From the NCBI GenBank assembly GCA_949295035.1, contig CASFJO010000075.1, positions 1 to 37,670 on the forward strand: a stretch of DNA of 37,670 bases, read 5' to 3'. Source of the DNA: an uncultured Gemmiger sp. GTDB lineage: Bacteria; Bacillota; Clostridia; Oscillospirales; Ruminococcaceae. Numbering within the stretch: the first letter of the stretch is position 1; every line of letters starts with the position of its first letter. Positions 15,620 through 24,092 of this stretch are shown piece by piece. The notes below the pieces were generated by a model that did not search any database, was not told the DNA's origin, and saw only the letters and a program-made list of their open reading frames with translations. A program made the translations under genes and the position numbers.

Positions 15620-16630
15620 ATGCAGGGACTGTTGTCTTTTCTACAAAATGAGCTGCTGGGCATGAAATGGCTGGACCGGCTTATGGCACGGCTGGTGGAA
15701 GCCGCCGGCCTGGACCCGGAGGGGCAGCTGGGCGGCAGCATTCGATTTTTCCTTTACGATATAATCAAGATCCTGGTGCTGCTGGGCTGCCTGATCCTGA
15801 TAATCTCTTATATTCAAAGCTACTTCCCGCCGGAGCGTACCCGCCGGATTCTCGGCCGGTTCCAGGGCCTGGCGGCCAATTGCCTGGCCGCGCTGCTGGG
15901 CACGGTCACCCCGTTCTGCTCCTGCTCCTCCATCCCGCTGTTTATGGGCTTTACCCGGGCGGGGCTGCCGCTGGGGGTCACCTTTTCCTTTTTGATCTCC
16001 TCGCCGATGGTGGACCTGGGGTCACTGGTGCTGCTCATGAGCATCTTTGGCTGGAGGGTAGCGGTGTTGTATGTGCTGCTGGGGCTGGTGATCGCGGTGG
16101 CGGGCGGCGCGCTGATCGAGCGGCTGGGCATGGAGGATCAGGTGGAACCCTACATCCGGGCCGGCAACTTGCAGAGCGCCCCCGGTCAGACACTGACCGC
16201 CGCTGACCGCCTTCACTTCGCCTGGCAGCAGATGACCGCCACCGCCAAGAAGGTGTTTCCCTATGTGCTGGTGGGGGTGGGGATCGGCGCCGTTATCCAC
16301 AACTGGATCCCGGAAAGCCTGATCGTAACGCTGCTGGGCGGCGGCAATCCGCTGGGGGTGGTGATTGCCACGGTGGCGGGCGCCCCCATGTACGCCGACA
16401 TCTTCGGTACCATCCCCATTGCCGAAGCCCTGCTGGCGAAAGGGGCGCTGCTGGGGGTGGTGCTGGCCTTTATGATGGCGGTCACCACCCTGTCGCTGCC
16501 CTCGATGATCCTGCTGCGCAAGGCGGTCAAACCCCGCCTGCTGGCGGTTTTTGTGGCCGTCTGCGTGGCGGGCATCATTCTGGTGGGCTATCTGTTCAAC
16601 GCCATCCAGCCCTGGCTGGTGAGCATATAA
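15620..16630 (+). CDS. ArsP/YraQ-family permease (DUF318)
   Basis: A membrane permease of 336 residues from ATG 15620. An in-frame ATG at 15602 lies inside the operator-like repeat and has no ribosome site. About eight hydrophobic segments flank the conserved TVTPFCSCSSIPLFMGF, with C100 and C102, and a second family motif GAPMYADIFGTIPIAEALL. In the ArsP branch, which exports trivalent organoarsenicals such as methylarsenite, Cys residues of this kind bind the substrate. The ArsR upstream and the Cys-rich thioredoxin-like protein downstream support a metalloid efflux role. Other members of the family are uncharacterised, so substrate specificity remains an inference. Confidence 0.85.
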   Translation: MQGLLSFLQNELLGMKWLDRLMARLVEAAGLDPEGQLGGSIRFFLYDIIKILVLLGCLILIISYIQSYFPPERTRRILGRFQGLAANCLAALLGTVTPFCSCSSIPLFMGFTRAGLPLGVTFSFLISSPMVDLGSLVLLMSIFGWRVAVLYVLLGLVIAVAGGALIERLGMEDQVEPYIRAGNLQSAPGQTLTAADRLHFAWQQMTATAKKVFPYVLVGVGIGAVIHNWIPESLIVTLLGGGNPLGVVIATVAGAPMYADIFGTIPIAEALLAKGALLGVVLAFMMAVTTLSLPSMILLRKAVKPRLLAVFVAVCVAGIILVGYLFNAIQPWLVSI

Positions 16631-16644
16631 AGGAGGAAAGAACC

Positions 16645-16989
16645 ATGGCATTGTTTGGTTTTGGTAAAAAGAAAGAGGAAAGCTGCGGCTGCACCTGTTC
16701 CGCGTCCGCACAGTGTGGATGCAGCTGCGGCAGCAGCAGCGAGCAGGCCCGCGTGGCGGTGCTGGGCTCCGGCTGCAAAAACTGCCACACCCTGTGGGAG
16801 AATATGAAGCAGGCCGCGCAGGAACTGGGCCTTTCGGAGCCGGTGGCCTATATCACCGACATGGAGCAGATCGCCCGTTCCGGGGTCATGAGCCTGCCCG
16901 CTGTTCTGGTGGATGGCCGGGTTGTGTCCAGCGGCCGGGTGCTGAGCCCTGCCGACGCAGCCGCCCTGCTGAAAAAGGAGCTGGGCTGA
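16645..16989 (+). CDS. Cys-rich thioredoxin-like small protein (redox-active disulfide family)
   Basis: A 114-residue protein with a good ribosome site (AGGAGGAAAG), 14 bases after the permease. The N-terminal 30 residues carry six Cys in CGCTCSASAQCGCSCG (C14, C16, C18, C24, C26, C28). The rest is a short thioredoxin fold with active site C44-K-N-C47 and a cis-Pro-like segment SLPAVLVDGRVV. It matches the small 'redox-active disulfide protein' group often found beside YraQ/ArsP permeases. The extra Cys cluster could bind a metal or metalloid and hand it to the permease, or reduce the substrate; this is inference. No signal peptide is seen, so it is cytoplasmic. Confidence 0.8.
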   Translation: MALFGFGKKKEESCGCTCSASAQCGCSCGSSSEQARVAVLGSGCKNCHTLWENMKQAAQELGLSEPVAYITDMEQIARSGVMSLPAVLVDGRVVSSGRVLSPADAAALLKKELG

Positions 16990-17106
16990 CCGACTGAACC
17001 GGCCACAGGCGGGCCAAACTTCTAGCATCACCTTCCGGCGTACCGCAGCATAGAATGGCACGGCCGCCGGGCGGCTGAGCGTTTGCAAAGAAGGGTGGTA
17101 CCGCAT

Positions 17107-17586
17107 ATGAAACAGTTCCTGATCAAGGCGTTTCCCTATATCGGATTTTCCGCGCTGGCGCTGGGTGTGGGCTGGCTGGCCAGCTGGCTGACCCGCACCG
17201 GGCTGGAAACCGTCTATCCCCAGCTGGAAAAGCCCGCGCTTACTCCGCCGGGCTTTGTCTTCCCCATCGCCTGGGGGATCCTGTATGTGCTGATGGGGGT
17301 CAGCATGGCGCTGGCGGTGAACAAGGGCCTGGCTGCCGCAACCCCTGCACTGGTGCTGTGGCTGCTGCAGCTGGCGGTCAACTTCGGCTGGACAATCCTG
17401 TTCTTCGGCCTGAATCTGCGGGGAACAGCCCTGGTCTGCCTGGCGATCCTGTGGCTGCTGGTGCTGGATATGACCCTGACCCTGGCCCGGGTCAGCACCG
17501 CCGCAGCCTTGCTGCAGGTGCCGTATCTGCTCTGGCTCAGTTTTGCCGCCTACCTGAACGCAGGCATCTGGCTGCTGAACCGGTAA
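17107..17586 (+). CDS. tspO: TspO/MBR-family membrane protein
   Basis: A 159-residue protein with five predicted transmembrane helices. It shows the family pattern: YPQLEKPALTPPGFVFPIAWGILYVLMGVSMALA in the first half, then Trp-rich NFGWTILFFGL, and a final helix with AAYLNAGIWLLN. TspO proteins bind tetrapyrroles and other hydrophobic ligands. The role in anaerobic Firmicutes is unclear. I chose ATG 17107, which starts MKQFLIKAFPYIGF; the upstream in-frame extension to 17083 is not family-like. The leader ends in AGGGTGGTACCGC directly before the start, resembling a T-box core (see findings). It is probably a separate unit from the ars genes. Confidence 0.88.
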   Translation: MKQFLIKAFPYIGFSALALGVGWLASWLTRTGLETVYPQLEKPALTPPGFVFPIAWGILYVLMGVSMALAVNKGLAAATPALVLWLLQLAVNFGWTILFFGLNLRGTALVCLAILWLLVLDMTLTLARVSTAAALLQVPYLLWLSFAAYLNAGIWLLNR

Positions 17587-17612
17587 AAGTCAGAGATTTC
17601 CGACAAAATCCC

Positions 17613-17641
17613 TTGCAATTTGCCGGAGAATATGATATAGT
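17613..17641 (+). promoter_or_regulatory. rpmE promoter
   Basis: TTGCAA (17613-17618), a 17-base spacer and TATAGT (17636-17641). It leaves a 5' leader of about 125 bases before rpmE (17648-17775) with several GC-rich stems. Ribosomal-protein leaders are known for L31, but I cannot match this one to a defined RNA family. Confidence 0.65.
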
Positions 17642-17775
17642 ATTCAGGCAATCGTTCCGAGGGCCGCTCCCTGTGCACAGGATGGTGCAGGCTGGTGGCT
17701 TTCCATTGAAGGTTGTGATGGGCGCATGATTTCGCATGGCCCCCTATGTCATAGACCAGAAATGAGGTGAATGAA

Positions 17776-17976
17776 ATGAAGCAGGGCATCCATCCCAAGT
17801 ACGTGGACTGCACCATCACCTGCGCCTGCGGCGAGGTGATCCATACCCGCTCCACTAAGCCGGAGATCCGGGTCGAGGTCTGCTCCAAGTGCCATCCGTT
17901 CTACACCGGCAAGCAGAAGCTGGTGGACAGCGGCGGACGTGTGGACCGTTTCAACAAGCGTTTCGGCCTGAAATAA
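17776..17976 (+). CDS. rpmE: 50S ribosomal protein L31
   Basis: A 66-residue ribosomal protein beginning [16 protein letters not shown] and ending in a basic tail ([10 protein letters not shown]). The zinc-binding (C+) form of L31 is recognised by Cys residues in CTITCACG and [11 protein letters not shown] 17776 is chosen because GAGGTGA (17764-17770) lies 5 bases before it; a GTG at 17767 overlaps that site. It belongs to the large ribosomal subunit. A strong terminator follows, so it is probably monocistronic. Confidence 0.95.
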   Translation: MKQGIHPKYVDCTITCACGEVIHTRSTKPEIRVEVCSKCHPFYTGKQKLVDSGGRVDRFNKRFGLK

Positions 17977-17996
17977 GGCTTCATAAACGGTACGAC

Positions 17997-18028
17997 AAAA
18001 AGGCGGTTTGCATCAAACCGCCTTTTTG
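17997..18028 (+). terminator. Terminator after rpmE
   Basis: AAAAAGGCGGTTT and AAACCGCCTTTTT (17997-18009 with 18015-18027) form a perfect stem with a small loop and a T tract. Confidence 0.93.
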
Positions 18029-18062
18029 CTGTCCCTGCGGATATTCGCCGAAAGGAGACCGT

Positions 18063-18683
18063 ATGGAGGATTACCGCACGATTCAGGGGGTGTCCCTGGC
18101 TGAGATCGAGGAAAAACGCAGCCGCTTTATCGCCCGCGCCGCCTTTGCCGATTCAGAGGAAAAGGCGCTGGCAGTGCTGGCCGCCGTGCGGGCCGAGCAC
18201 CGCACCGCCCGGCACAACGTCTATGCCTATATGCTGCGGGAGGGCAGCCGCACCCGCTACTCCGATGACGGCGAACCCGCCAAAACCGCGGGCCTGCCGG
18301 TGCTGGAGGCGATCCGCCACGCCGGCGTTATCGACTGCATTGTGGTGGTCACCCGGTATTTCGGCGGTACCCTGCTGGGTACCGGCGGGCTGGTGCGCGC
18401 CTACACCGAAAGCGCCGCCCGGGCGCTGGCCGCCGCCCGGATCGTCACGGTGCGCAGCTGCGTGCGGGGGGCGGTCACAGTGGACTACAGCCTGTATGAA
18501 CAGGCCGCCCGTCTGCTGGAGGGCGCCGGAGCCCGGATGGAGGAGCCGGAGTTTGCCGCCGCGGTCACCCTGCGGTTCGTGCTGCCCCAGGGGGAGGAGC
18601 AGCCGCTGCTGCCGAAATTTCAGGAATTGAGTCGGGGCGCGGCCCGGGTGGAGATCTCCCGGCCTTTTTATACCCCCTTTTGA
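18063..18683 (+). CDS. YigZ/IMPACT-family protein
   Basis: A 206-residue protein with the two-domain IMPACT/YigZ layout. The N-terminal domain (1 to about 125) has KRSRFIARA, EHRTARHNVYAYML, YSDDGEPAKTAGLPVLEAI and the glycine-rich VVTRYFGGTLLGTGGLVRAY. The smaller C-terminal ferredoxin-like domain (about 135-205) is DUF1949-like. The start is preceded by AAAGGAG at 18053-18058. Eukaryotic IMPACT regulates translational stress signalling; the bacterial role is not settled. It stands alone between the rpmE terminator and dgt. Confidence 0.88.
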   Translation: MEDYRTIQGVSLAEIEEKRSRFIARAAFADSEEKALAVLAAVRAEHRTARHNVYAYMLREGSRTRYSDDGEPAKTAGLPVLEAIRHAGVIDCIVVVTRYFGGTLLGTGGLVRAYTESAARALAAARIVTVRSCVRGAVTVDYSLYEQAARLLEGAGARMEEPEFAAAVTLRFVLPQGEEQPLLPKFQELSRGAARVEISRPFYTPF

Positions 18684-18740
18684 CGGGAATATGGGCCGCC
18701 CGGCGAAAAATCACAAAAAATTTTGAAAAAATAAAAGGGT

Positions 18741-18768
18741 TTTACCGGGATACATCGTATATATTCTA
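18741..18768 (+). promoter_or_regulatory. Probable promoter of the dgt-dnaG-rpoD operon
   Basis: TTTTAC with a 16-base spacer and TATTCT in an AT-rich stretch (18706-18775) just before dgt. Several overlapping TATAT elements make the exact -10 uncertain. Confidence 0.45.
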
Positions 18769-18798
18769 TAGAACGTGTATCATCGGGAGGATATGGCC

Positions 18799-19800
18799 AT
18801 GACCGTGCGGGAACAGACCGAACAGATCGAGCGGCAGATCCTGTCGCCGGGCGCCAGGCGCAGCACCGAAAGCCGCGGCCGTGTGCGGAGCGAGGAGCCC
18901 TGCCCGTTGCGTACCTGCTTTCAGCGGGATCGGGACCGGGTGGTGCACAGCAAGGCGTTTCGGCGCCTCAAACAGAAAACCCAGGTCTTTCTCTCTCCGG
19001 AGGGGGATCACTACCGTACCCGGCTTACCCACACGCTGGAGGTGGACCAGATCGCCCGCACCATTGCCCGGGCGCTGCGGCTCAACGAGGATCTGACCGA
19101 GGCCATTGCTCTGGCCCATGATCTGGGGCACACCCCTTTTGGCCATGCGGGAGAGCGGGCGCTCAACCGGCTGGCTCCGGGCGGCTTTACCCACTACCGG
19201 CAGAGTTTGCGGGTGGTGGACCGGCTGGAAAAGGGCGGCGAGGGCCTGAACCTGACCTGGGAGGTGCGCAACGGCATTTTGTGCCATACCAAGGGCGTCT
19301 GGCCGGCTACTCTGGAGGGGCAGGCGGTGCGCCACGCCGACCGGATCGCCTACGTAAATCACGACATTGAGGACGCCATCACCGCCCATGTGCTGGACGC
19401 CCGCCAGCTTCCTCCGGTGGTCACGCAGGTGCTGGGTGGCACCAAATCCCAGCGCATCACCACCTTGATCGCCGACCTGGTGGCCCACAGCACATCCGAG
19501 GCTCTGGCCTTCAGCCCGGACGTGGAAGCGGCCTATCTGACCCTGCACGACTTCATGTACGCCACCGTCTATGTGGACGAGGTGGCCAAGCGGGAGGAGC
19601 GCAAGGTGGAAAAGATGCTCTCAGAACTGTACGATCGGCTGGTATCCCAGCCGGAACTGCTGCCCGGCCAGTATCTGGAGATCGCCTATCAGGAAGGGCC
19701 CGACCGGGCCGCCACCGACTATATCAGCGGCATGAGCGATGAGTTCGCCACTCGCACTTTTGAGGAACTGTTCGTGCCCCGCAAATGGCACGTACTGTGA
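18799..19800 (+). CDS. dgt: Deoxyguanosinetriphosphate triphosphohydrolase-like protein
   Basis: A 333-residue HD-domain enzyme that removes triphosphate from dNTPs. The HD metal-site motifs are visible: RTRLTHTLEVDQIART, ALAHDLGHTPFGHAGE and HADRIAYVNHDIEDAI. I start at ATG 18799, eight bases after CGGGAGG; ATG 18793 is only 2 bases away. The enzyme controls dNTP pools. In many Clostridia a dgt gene precedes dnaG and rpoD, as here, linking nucleotide supply, primer synthesis and transcription initiation. The gene is followed after 18 bases by a DUF2500 gene, consistent with one operon. Confidence 0.9.
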   Translation: MTVREQTEQIERQILSPGARRSTESRGRVRSEEPCPLRTCFQRDRDRVVHSKAFRRLKQKTQVFLSPEGDHYRTRLTHTLEVDQIARTIARALRLNEDLTEAIALAHDLGHTPFGHAGERALNRLAPGGFTHYRQSLRVVDRLEKGGEGLNLTWEVRNGILCHTKGVWPATLEGQAVRHADRIAYVNHDIEDAITAHVLDARQLPPVVTQVLGGTKSQRITTLIADLVAHSTSEALAFSPDVEAAYLTLHDFMYATVYVDEVAKREERKVEKMLSELYDRLVSQPELLPGQYLEIAYQEGPDRAATDYISGMSDEFATRTFEELFVPRKWHVL

Positions 19801-19818
19801 CCTTGACCGGGAGAAAGG

Positions 19819-20184
19819 ATGTTTATGTTCTATTTTGACGGTTCGCTCTTTTTCGGGGCGTTTTATCTGATCTTTTTCCTGGTGCTGGCGGTTTTTGCCG
19901 TCACGGCGGTGCGGGGGCTGGCCCAATGGAGCCGCAACAACGCCTCGCCGCTGCTCACTGTACCGGCCCGGGTGGTGGCCAAGCGTACCCGGGTAGGGCA
20001 CAGCGGTACCCATAACTCCGGCTACCATACATATACCCGCTACTATGCCACCTTCCAGGTGGAGAGCGGCGACCGGATGGAACTGAATCTGCCCGGTGAG
20101 GAATACGGTCTGCTGGCAGAGGGGGACGAGGGAATGCTCTCCTTCCAGGGCACCCGATACAAAGGATTTGAGCGCCGGCCCTGA
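19819..20184 (+). CDS. DUF2500-family membrane protein
   Basis: A 121-residue protein with one N-terminal transmembrane helix (about 9-33) and a soluble beta-rich domain. The end fits the DUF2500 pattern: VVAKRT, then YYATFQVESGDRMELNLPGEEYGLLAEGDEGMLSFQGTRYKGFERRP. The His/Tyr-rich insert HNSGYHTYTRYY lies between. ATG 19819 follows AGAAAGG; ATG 19825 is an alternative. No function is known. It sits inside the dgt-dnaG operon. Confidence 0.82.
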   Translation: MFMFYFDGSLFFGAFYLIFFLVLAVFAVTAVRGLAQWSRNNASPLLTVPARVVAKRTRVGHSGTHNSGYHTYTRYYATFQVESGDRMELNLPGEEYGLLAEGDEGMLSFQGTRYKGFERRP

Positions 20185-20222
20185 GCCGGCTTGACAGCGC
20201 AGCAGGAGGGGGAGGGCAGCAG

Positions 20223-21983
20223 GTGATCCCGCAGGAATACATTCAGGAAGTGGTGGCCCGCAACGACATCACCGATGTGGTGGGCAGCTATGTGCAGCTG
20301 CGTCACCGGGGCCGCACCCATACGGGCCTGTGCCCCTTTCACAGTGAAAAGACCCCCTCTTTTGTGGTCTATCCCGAAACACAGAGTTTCTACTGCTTCG
20401 GATGCGGGGCGGGGGGCGACGTGATCACCTTTATCCGCAACATCAACAACCTGGGCTATGTGGAGGCGGTCAAGTTTCTGGCTGCCCGGGCGGGGATGCC
20501 CCTGCCGGACGAGGACGACAAGGCCGGCCGGATGCGCAGCCGCATCCTGGAGATCAACAAGCAGGCCGCCCGCTTTTTCTACCAGTGCCTCAACGCCGAC
20601 AATGAGCCGTCCAGCGCCGCCCGGGCCTACTGGCGGCGAAGGGGCCTGTCCGACGGCACCATCCGCCGCTTTGGGCTGGGCTGGGCGCCGGACGATTTCC
20701 GCAGTACCCTCAACTGGCTGCGGGAGCGGGGCTTTGACGAGGAGGAACTTCTGGCCTCCGGGCTGGTCAAACGCAGCGAAAAAGGCAATCTGTACAATAT
20801 CTTCCGCGGCCGGGTCATGACCCCCATCTTCGATCTGCGGGGCAATGTGATCGCGTTCGGCGGCCGGGTGCTGGGGGACGAAAAGCCCAAGTACATCAAC
20901 AGCCCCGAGACGGCGGTCTATAAAAAAAGCCGGGCCATGTTCGCGCTGAATCTGGCCAAAAAGAGCCCCTCCCGCCGGTACATTCTCTGCGAGGGATATA
21001 TGGATGTGATCAGCCTGCATCAGGCAGGGTTCGACACGGCGGTGGCCGCTTGCGGCACCGCCCTCACCGGCGAGCAGGTCAAGCTGCTGGAGAACTACGC
21101 CGACGAAGTGGTGCTCTGCTACGACTCGGACGAGGCGGGTCAGAAAGCCACTGCCCGCAGCCTGGAGTTGTTTTCCCACAGCCCCATCAAGGTGTCGGTA
21201 CTCACCGTTACCGGCGCCAAGGACCCGGACGAATTTATCAAGAAGTTTGGCAAAAACCGGTTTGAAATGCTGCTGAACGGCACCCACAACGCGCTGGAAT
21301 ACAAGCTGGGCAAGCTGAAGGATCAGTACGATCTGGCCACCGACGCGGGCCGGGTGGAATATGTTCAGGACGCCATCCGGCTGTTGAGCGGCCACATCAC
21401 CCCCACCGAGCGGGAGGTATACGCCGGGCGGCTGGCCCAGGAGACCAACGTGTCCAAGGCTTCGATCCAGAGCCAGCTGGACGCGGCGCTGCGCCAGGCT
21501 GGTCGCCGGGAGGACCGGCGCCGCCAGAAAGAGATGTTGAATCAGGGCGCCGCAGCCCAGATCAAGGTGCCCTATTCCCTGGGGGGAGAAAAAGCGCTGG
21601 GCATTGCCAACGCTGAGCAGCAGCTGCTGGCGGCGATGCTGAAAAACGCCGATTTCATCCCCCTGGTGCGCAGCCGTATCCAGCCGGAAAAACTGCTGCT
21701 GCCGGATATGCAGCAGGCCTGCCGGGCGGTGTTCGACTGCGCCGACAGGGGCGTGACCGCCGAGCTGGCTACCCTGGCGCCGGAGGTGACGCCGGAGACC
21801 CTGTCGCTGCTGAGCGCCATCCTGGCCCGCAATCACGATGTGGCCATCACCCGGCAGGATGTGGAGATGTACCTGGACCGCATTGAGCAGAGTTTTCCCA
21901 AGAGCGCGCAGGCGGCCCGGATGAGCCCCGAGGAGCTGGAAGCCTACATCCAGAGCCTGCGGGAAAAAAAGATGAAGAAGTAA
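20223..21983 (+). CDS. dnaG: DNA primase
   Basis: A 586-residue primase that makes RNA primers at the replication fork. The N-terminal CHC2 zinc finger has C37, H40, C58 and C61. The catalytic core has the TOPRIM motif with E257 in LCEGYMDV and D301/D303 in CYDSDEAG. The C-terminal region (about 450-586) is the helicase-interacting domain. It starts with GTG 20223 after a purine-rich AGGAGGGGGAGGG, and the next residues [19 protein letters not shown] are the usual DnaG start. It lies 38 bases upstream of rpoD, the classical macromolecular-synthesis arrangement. Confidence 0.96.
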   Translation: MIPQEYIQEVVARNDITDVVGSYVQLRHRGRTHTGLCPFHSEKTPSFVVYPETQSFYCFGCGAGGDVITFIRNINNLGYVEAVKFLAARAGMPLPDEDDKAGRMRSRILEINKQAARFFYQCLNADNEPSSAARAYWRRRGLSDGTIRRFGLGWAPDDFRSTLNWLRERGFDEEELLASGLVKRSEKGNLYNIFRGRVMTPIFDLRGNVIAFGGRVLGDEKPKYINSPETAVYKKSRAMFALNLAKKSPSRRYILCEGYMDVISLHQAGFDTAVAACGTALTGEQVKLLENYADEVVLCYDSDEAGQKATARSLELFSHSPIKVSVLTVTGAKDPDEFIKKFGKNRFEMLLNGTHNALEYKLGKLKDQYDLATDAGRVEYVQDAIRLLSGHITPTEREVYAGRLAQETNVSKASIQSQLDAALRQAGRREDRRRQKEMLNQGAAAQIKVPYSLGGEKALGIANAEQQLLAAMLKNADFIPLVRSRIQPEKLLLPDMQQACRAVFDCADRGVTAELATLAPEVTPETLSLLSAILARNHDVAITRQDVEMYLDRIEQSFPKSAQAARMSPEELEAYIQSLREKKMKK

Positions 21984-22020
21984 CGGCGCTGTGCCGCGAA
22001 AGGATAAGGAGATATCGAAT

Positions 22021-23268
22021 ATGGCAGAAAAGAAAATCACCATCCGGGAACTGATCGAGACCGGCAAGCGCAATGGCAAGCTGACCACCAAGGAGATCAA
22101 CGACGCCATTGAGGAGACCGGCTTTGACGTAGAGCAGATCGACAAACTCTATGAGACGCTGGAGCGCAACAACGTGGAGATCGTGGACGAGCCCGACCCG
22201 GAGGCGGAGGCCTTTACCCTGACCGAAGCCAGCGTGGATATGTTCGAGAGCGCCTTGTCCGCCGAGGGCGTGGCCATTGACGACCCGGTCAAGGTCTATC
22301 TGAAGGAGATCGGCCGGGTCCCCCTGCTGACTCCGGATGAGGAGATCAAGCTGGCGCTGGCCATTCAGGAAGGCAATAAAGCGGTGGAGACCAAGCAGGA
22401 AAAATTTGCTTCGGTGCTGGAGCTGGAACAGAACAAAAAGCTGTCGATCCGGGAGCGTACCGAAGCCATGAACGCCCTGCTGGACACCATGAGCAGCGCC
22501 CAGCGGGAGGAGCTCAAGACGCTGGACAGGCTCATCGGCCAGGGCGACCGGGCCAAGCAGCGGTTGAGCGAGGCCAATCTGCGGCTGGTAGTGTCCATTG
22601 CCAAGCGGTATGTGGGCCGCGGGATGCAGTTTTTGGATCTGATCCAGGAGGGCAACCTGGGCCTGATCAAAGCGGTGGAGAAGTTTGACCATACCAAAGG
22701 CTTCAAGTTCTCTACATACGCGACCTGGTGGATCCGGCAGGCCATCACCCGCGCCATCGCGGACCAGGCCCGTACCATCCGCATTCCGGTACACATGGTG
22801 GAGACCATCAACAAGGTCAAAAAGGTGTCCAGCCAGCTGCTGCACCAGAACGGCCATGAGCCCACCGCCGACGAGATCAGCGAGGCGCTGGACATGCCGG
22901 TGGAAAAGGTGCGGGAGATCATGCGGGTCGCCCAGGAGCCGGTGAGCCTGGAGACCCCCATCGGCGAGGAGGAAGACAGCCATCTGGGCGACTTCATCCC
23001 CGATGAGGATGCTCCGGTGCCCGCCGAGGCCGCCAGCCACACCCTTCTCAAGGAGCAGCTGGCCAGCGTGCTGGGCAGCCTGACCCCCCGTGAGGAAAAG
23101 GTGCTGCGGCTGCGCTTTGGCCTGGAGGACGGCCGTCCCCGCACTCTGGAGGAAGTGGGCAAGGAGTTCAACGTTACCCGGGAACGCATCCGCCAGATCG
23201 AGGCCAAAGCCTTGCGCAAACTGCGCCATCCCAGCCGCAGCAAGCGCCTGAAAGATTTTCTGGATTGA
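22021..23268 (+). CDS. rpoD: RNA polymerase primary sigma factor (sigma-A)
   Basis: A 415-residue primary sigma factor. Region 1.1 is short. Region 1.2 begins near [16 protein letters not shown]. Region 2 ([19 protein letters not shown], then [18 protein letters not shown]) recognises the -10 element. Region 3 follows, and region 4 near the C-terminus ([20 protein letters not shown], then [16 protein letters not shown]) binds the -35. It directs transcription of housekeeping genes. The TTGACA/TATAAT promoters found in the window agree with its recognition regions. A terminator follows directly. Confidence 0.97.
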   Translation: MAEKKITIRELIETGKRNGKLTTKEINDAIEETGFDVEQIDKLYETLERNNVEIVDEPDPEAEAFTLTEASVDMFESALSAEGVAIDDPVKVYLKEIGRVPLLTPDEEIKLALAIQEGNKAVETKQEKFASVLELEQNKKLSIRERTEAMNALLDTMSSAQREELKTLDRLIGQGDRAKQRLSEANLRLVVSIAKRYVGRGMQFLDLIQEGNLGLIKAVEKFDHTKGFKFSTYATWWIRQAITRAIADQARTIRIPVHMVETINKVKKVSSQLLHQNGHEPTADEISEALDMPVEKVREIMRVAQEPVSLETPIGEEEDSHLGDFIPDEDAPVPAEAASHTLLKEQLASVLGSLTPREEKVLRLRFGLEDGRPRTLEEVGKEFNVTRERIRQIEAKALRKLRHPSRSKRLKDFLD

Positions 23269-23275
23269 TCGTCGC

Positions 23276-23309
23276 GCCCCCGTCCGCTTTGGCCGGGGGC
23301 CTTTTGTTT
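23276..23309 (+). terminator. Terminator after rpoD
   Basis: GCCCCCG (23276-23282) pairs with CGGGGGC (23294-23300), followed by CTTTTGTTT. Confidence 0.8.
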
Positions 23310-23327
23310 GACAAAGCGAGGTTTGCC

Positions 23328-24002
23328 ATGCTGCGATTTTCCTGCCTGGTGCTGGACCACGACGACACCGCCGTGCAAAGCACCCCCACCATCCACTATC
23401 CGTCCTTTTCCGCCACCCTGGCGCAGCTGCGCCCCGGCACGCATCTGAGCCTGCGGCGGTTTGCCGAACTGTGCTACGATCCGGGCTTTGAACCGCTGTG
23501 TAGCCGCGTGCTGGCCTTTACTCCTGAGGAGATGCGGGTGCAGGAGGAGAACTGGCGGGCGGCGGTAGCCCGGGCCCGGGCGCCCTTCTGGCCGGGCATG
23601 GTACCGCTTCTGACCCGCTACGCCGCGGCGGGAGGGCACATCTGCGTGGTGTCTCATTCCAGTGAGGAGACCATCCGCAAGGACTATGCCGCCGCCGGTG
23701 CCCCGGCTCCGGAGCTGGTGTTCGGCTGGGAACAGGGCCCGGGCCGGCGCAAGCCCGCGCCCTGGCCGCTGGAGCAGATCATGGCCCGCTGGCAGCTGGC
23801 TCCCGGGCGGCTGCTGATGGTGGACGACCTGAAACCCGGCTGGGAGATGGCCCACGCTTGCGGCGTTCCCTTCGCCGCCGCCGGGTGGGGCGTGCTCTGT
23901 GAGGCCGCCGCCCGGGACCTTGAATCCCGGGCCGACTGGTATCTGCGCACCGTGGATGAACTGGGGGCGCTGCTGTGGCCCGCGCGCGGGGCCGGCGGTT
24001 GA
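23328..24002 (+). CDS. HAD-superfamily hydrolase (phosphatase-like)
   Basis: A 224-residue protein with the HAD core. Motif I is LDHDDTAV (catalytic Asp pair), motif II VVSHSS, motif III is the Lys in GRRKPAPWPLEQ, and motif IV is LLMVDDLKPG. A helical cap lies between motifs I and II (about 20-90). These enzymes mostly hydrolyse small phosphate esters; the substrate cannot be told. I take ATG 23328, since the longer frame from 23265 runs through the rpoD terminator. The ribosome site is modest (AGCGAGG). Neighbours do not define a pathway. Confidence 0.82.
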   Translation: MLRFSCLVLDHDDTAVQSTPTIHYPSFSATLAQLRPGTHLSLRRFAELCYDPGFEPLCSRVLAFTPEEMRVQEENWRAAVARARAPFWPGMVPLLTRYAAAGGHICVVSHSSEETIRKDYAAAGAPAPELVFGWEQGPGRRKPAPWPLEQIMARWQLAPGRLLMVDDLKPGWEMAHACGVPFAAAGWGVLCEAAARDLESRADWYLRTVDELGALLWPARGAGG

Positions 24003-24092
24003 GTTCACGGGCGGACGTATAACGGCGCCTGTTTTTGTCCATACTCCACCGGAAACAAGACCGGCGGGCTGCTCTGCCGAGGAAAGCGGGGA

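Noticed and set aside
20043-22145. A 700-codon minus-strand open frame opposite dnaG
   Set aside because: It mirrors a well-conserved gene, has a His/Gln/Gly-rich composition typical of antisense GC-rich frames, and shows no family motif.
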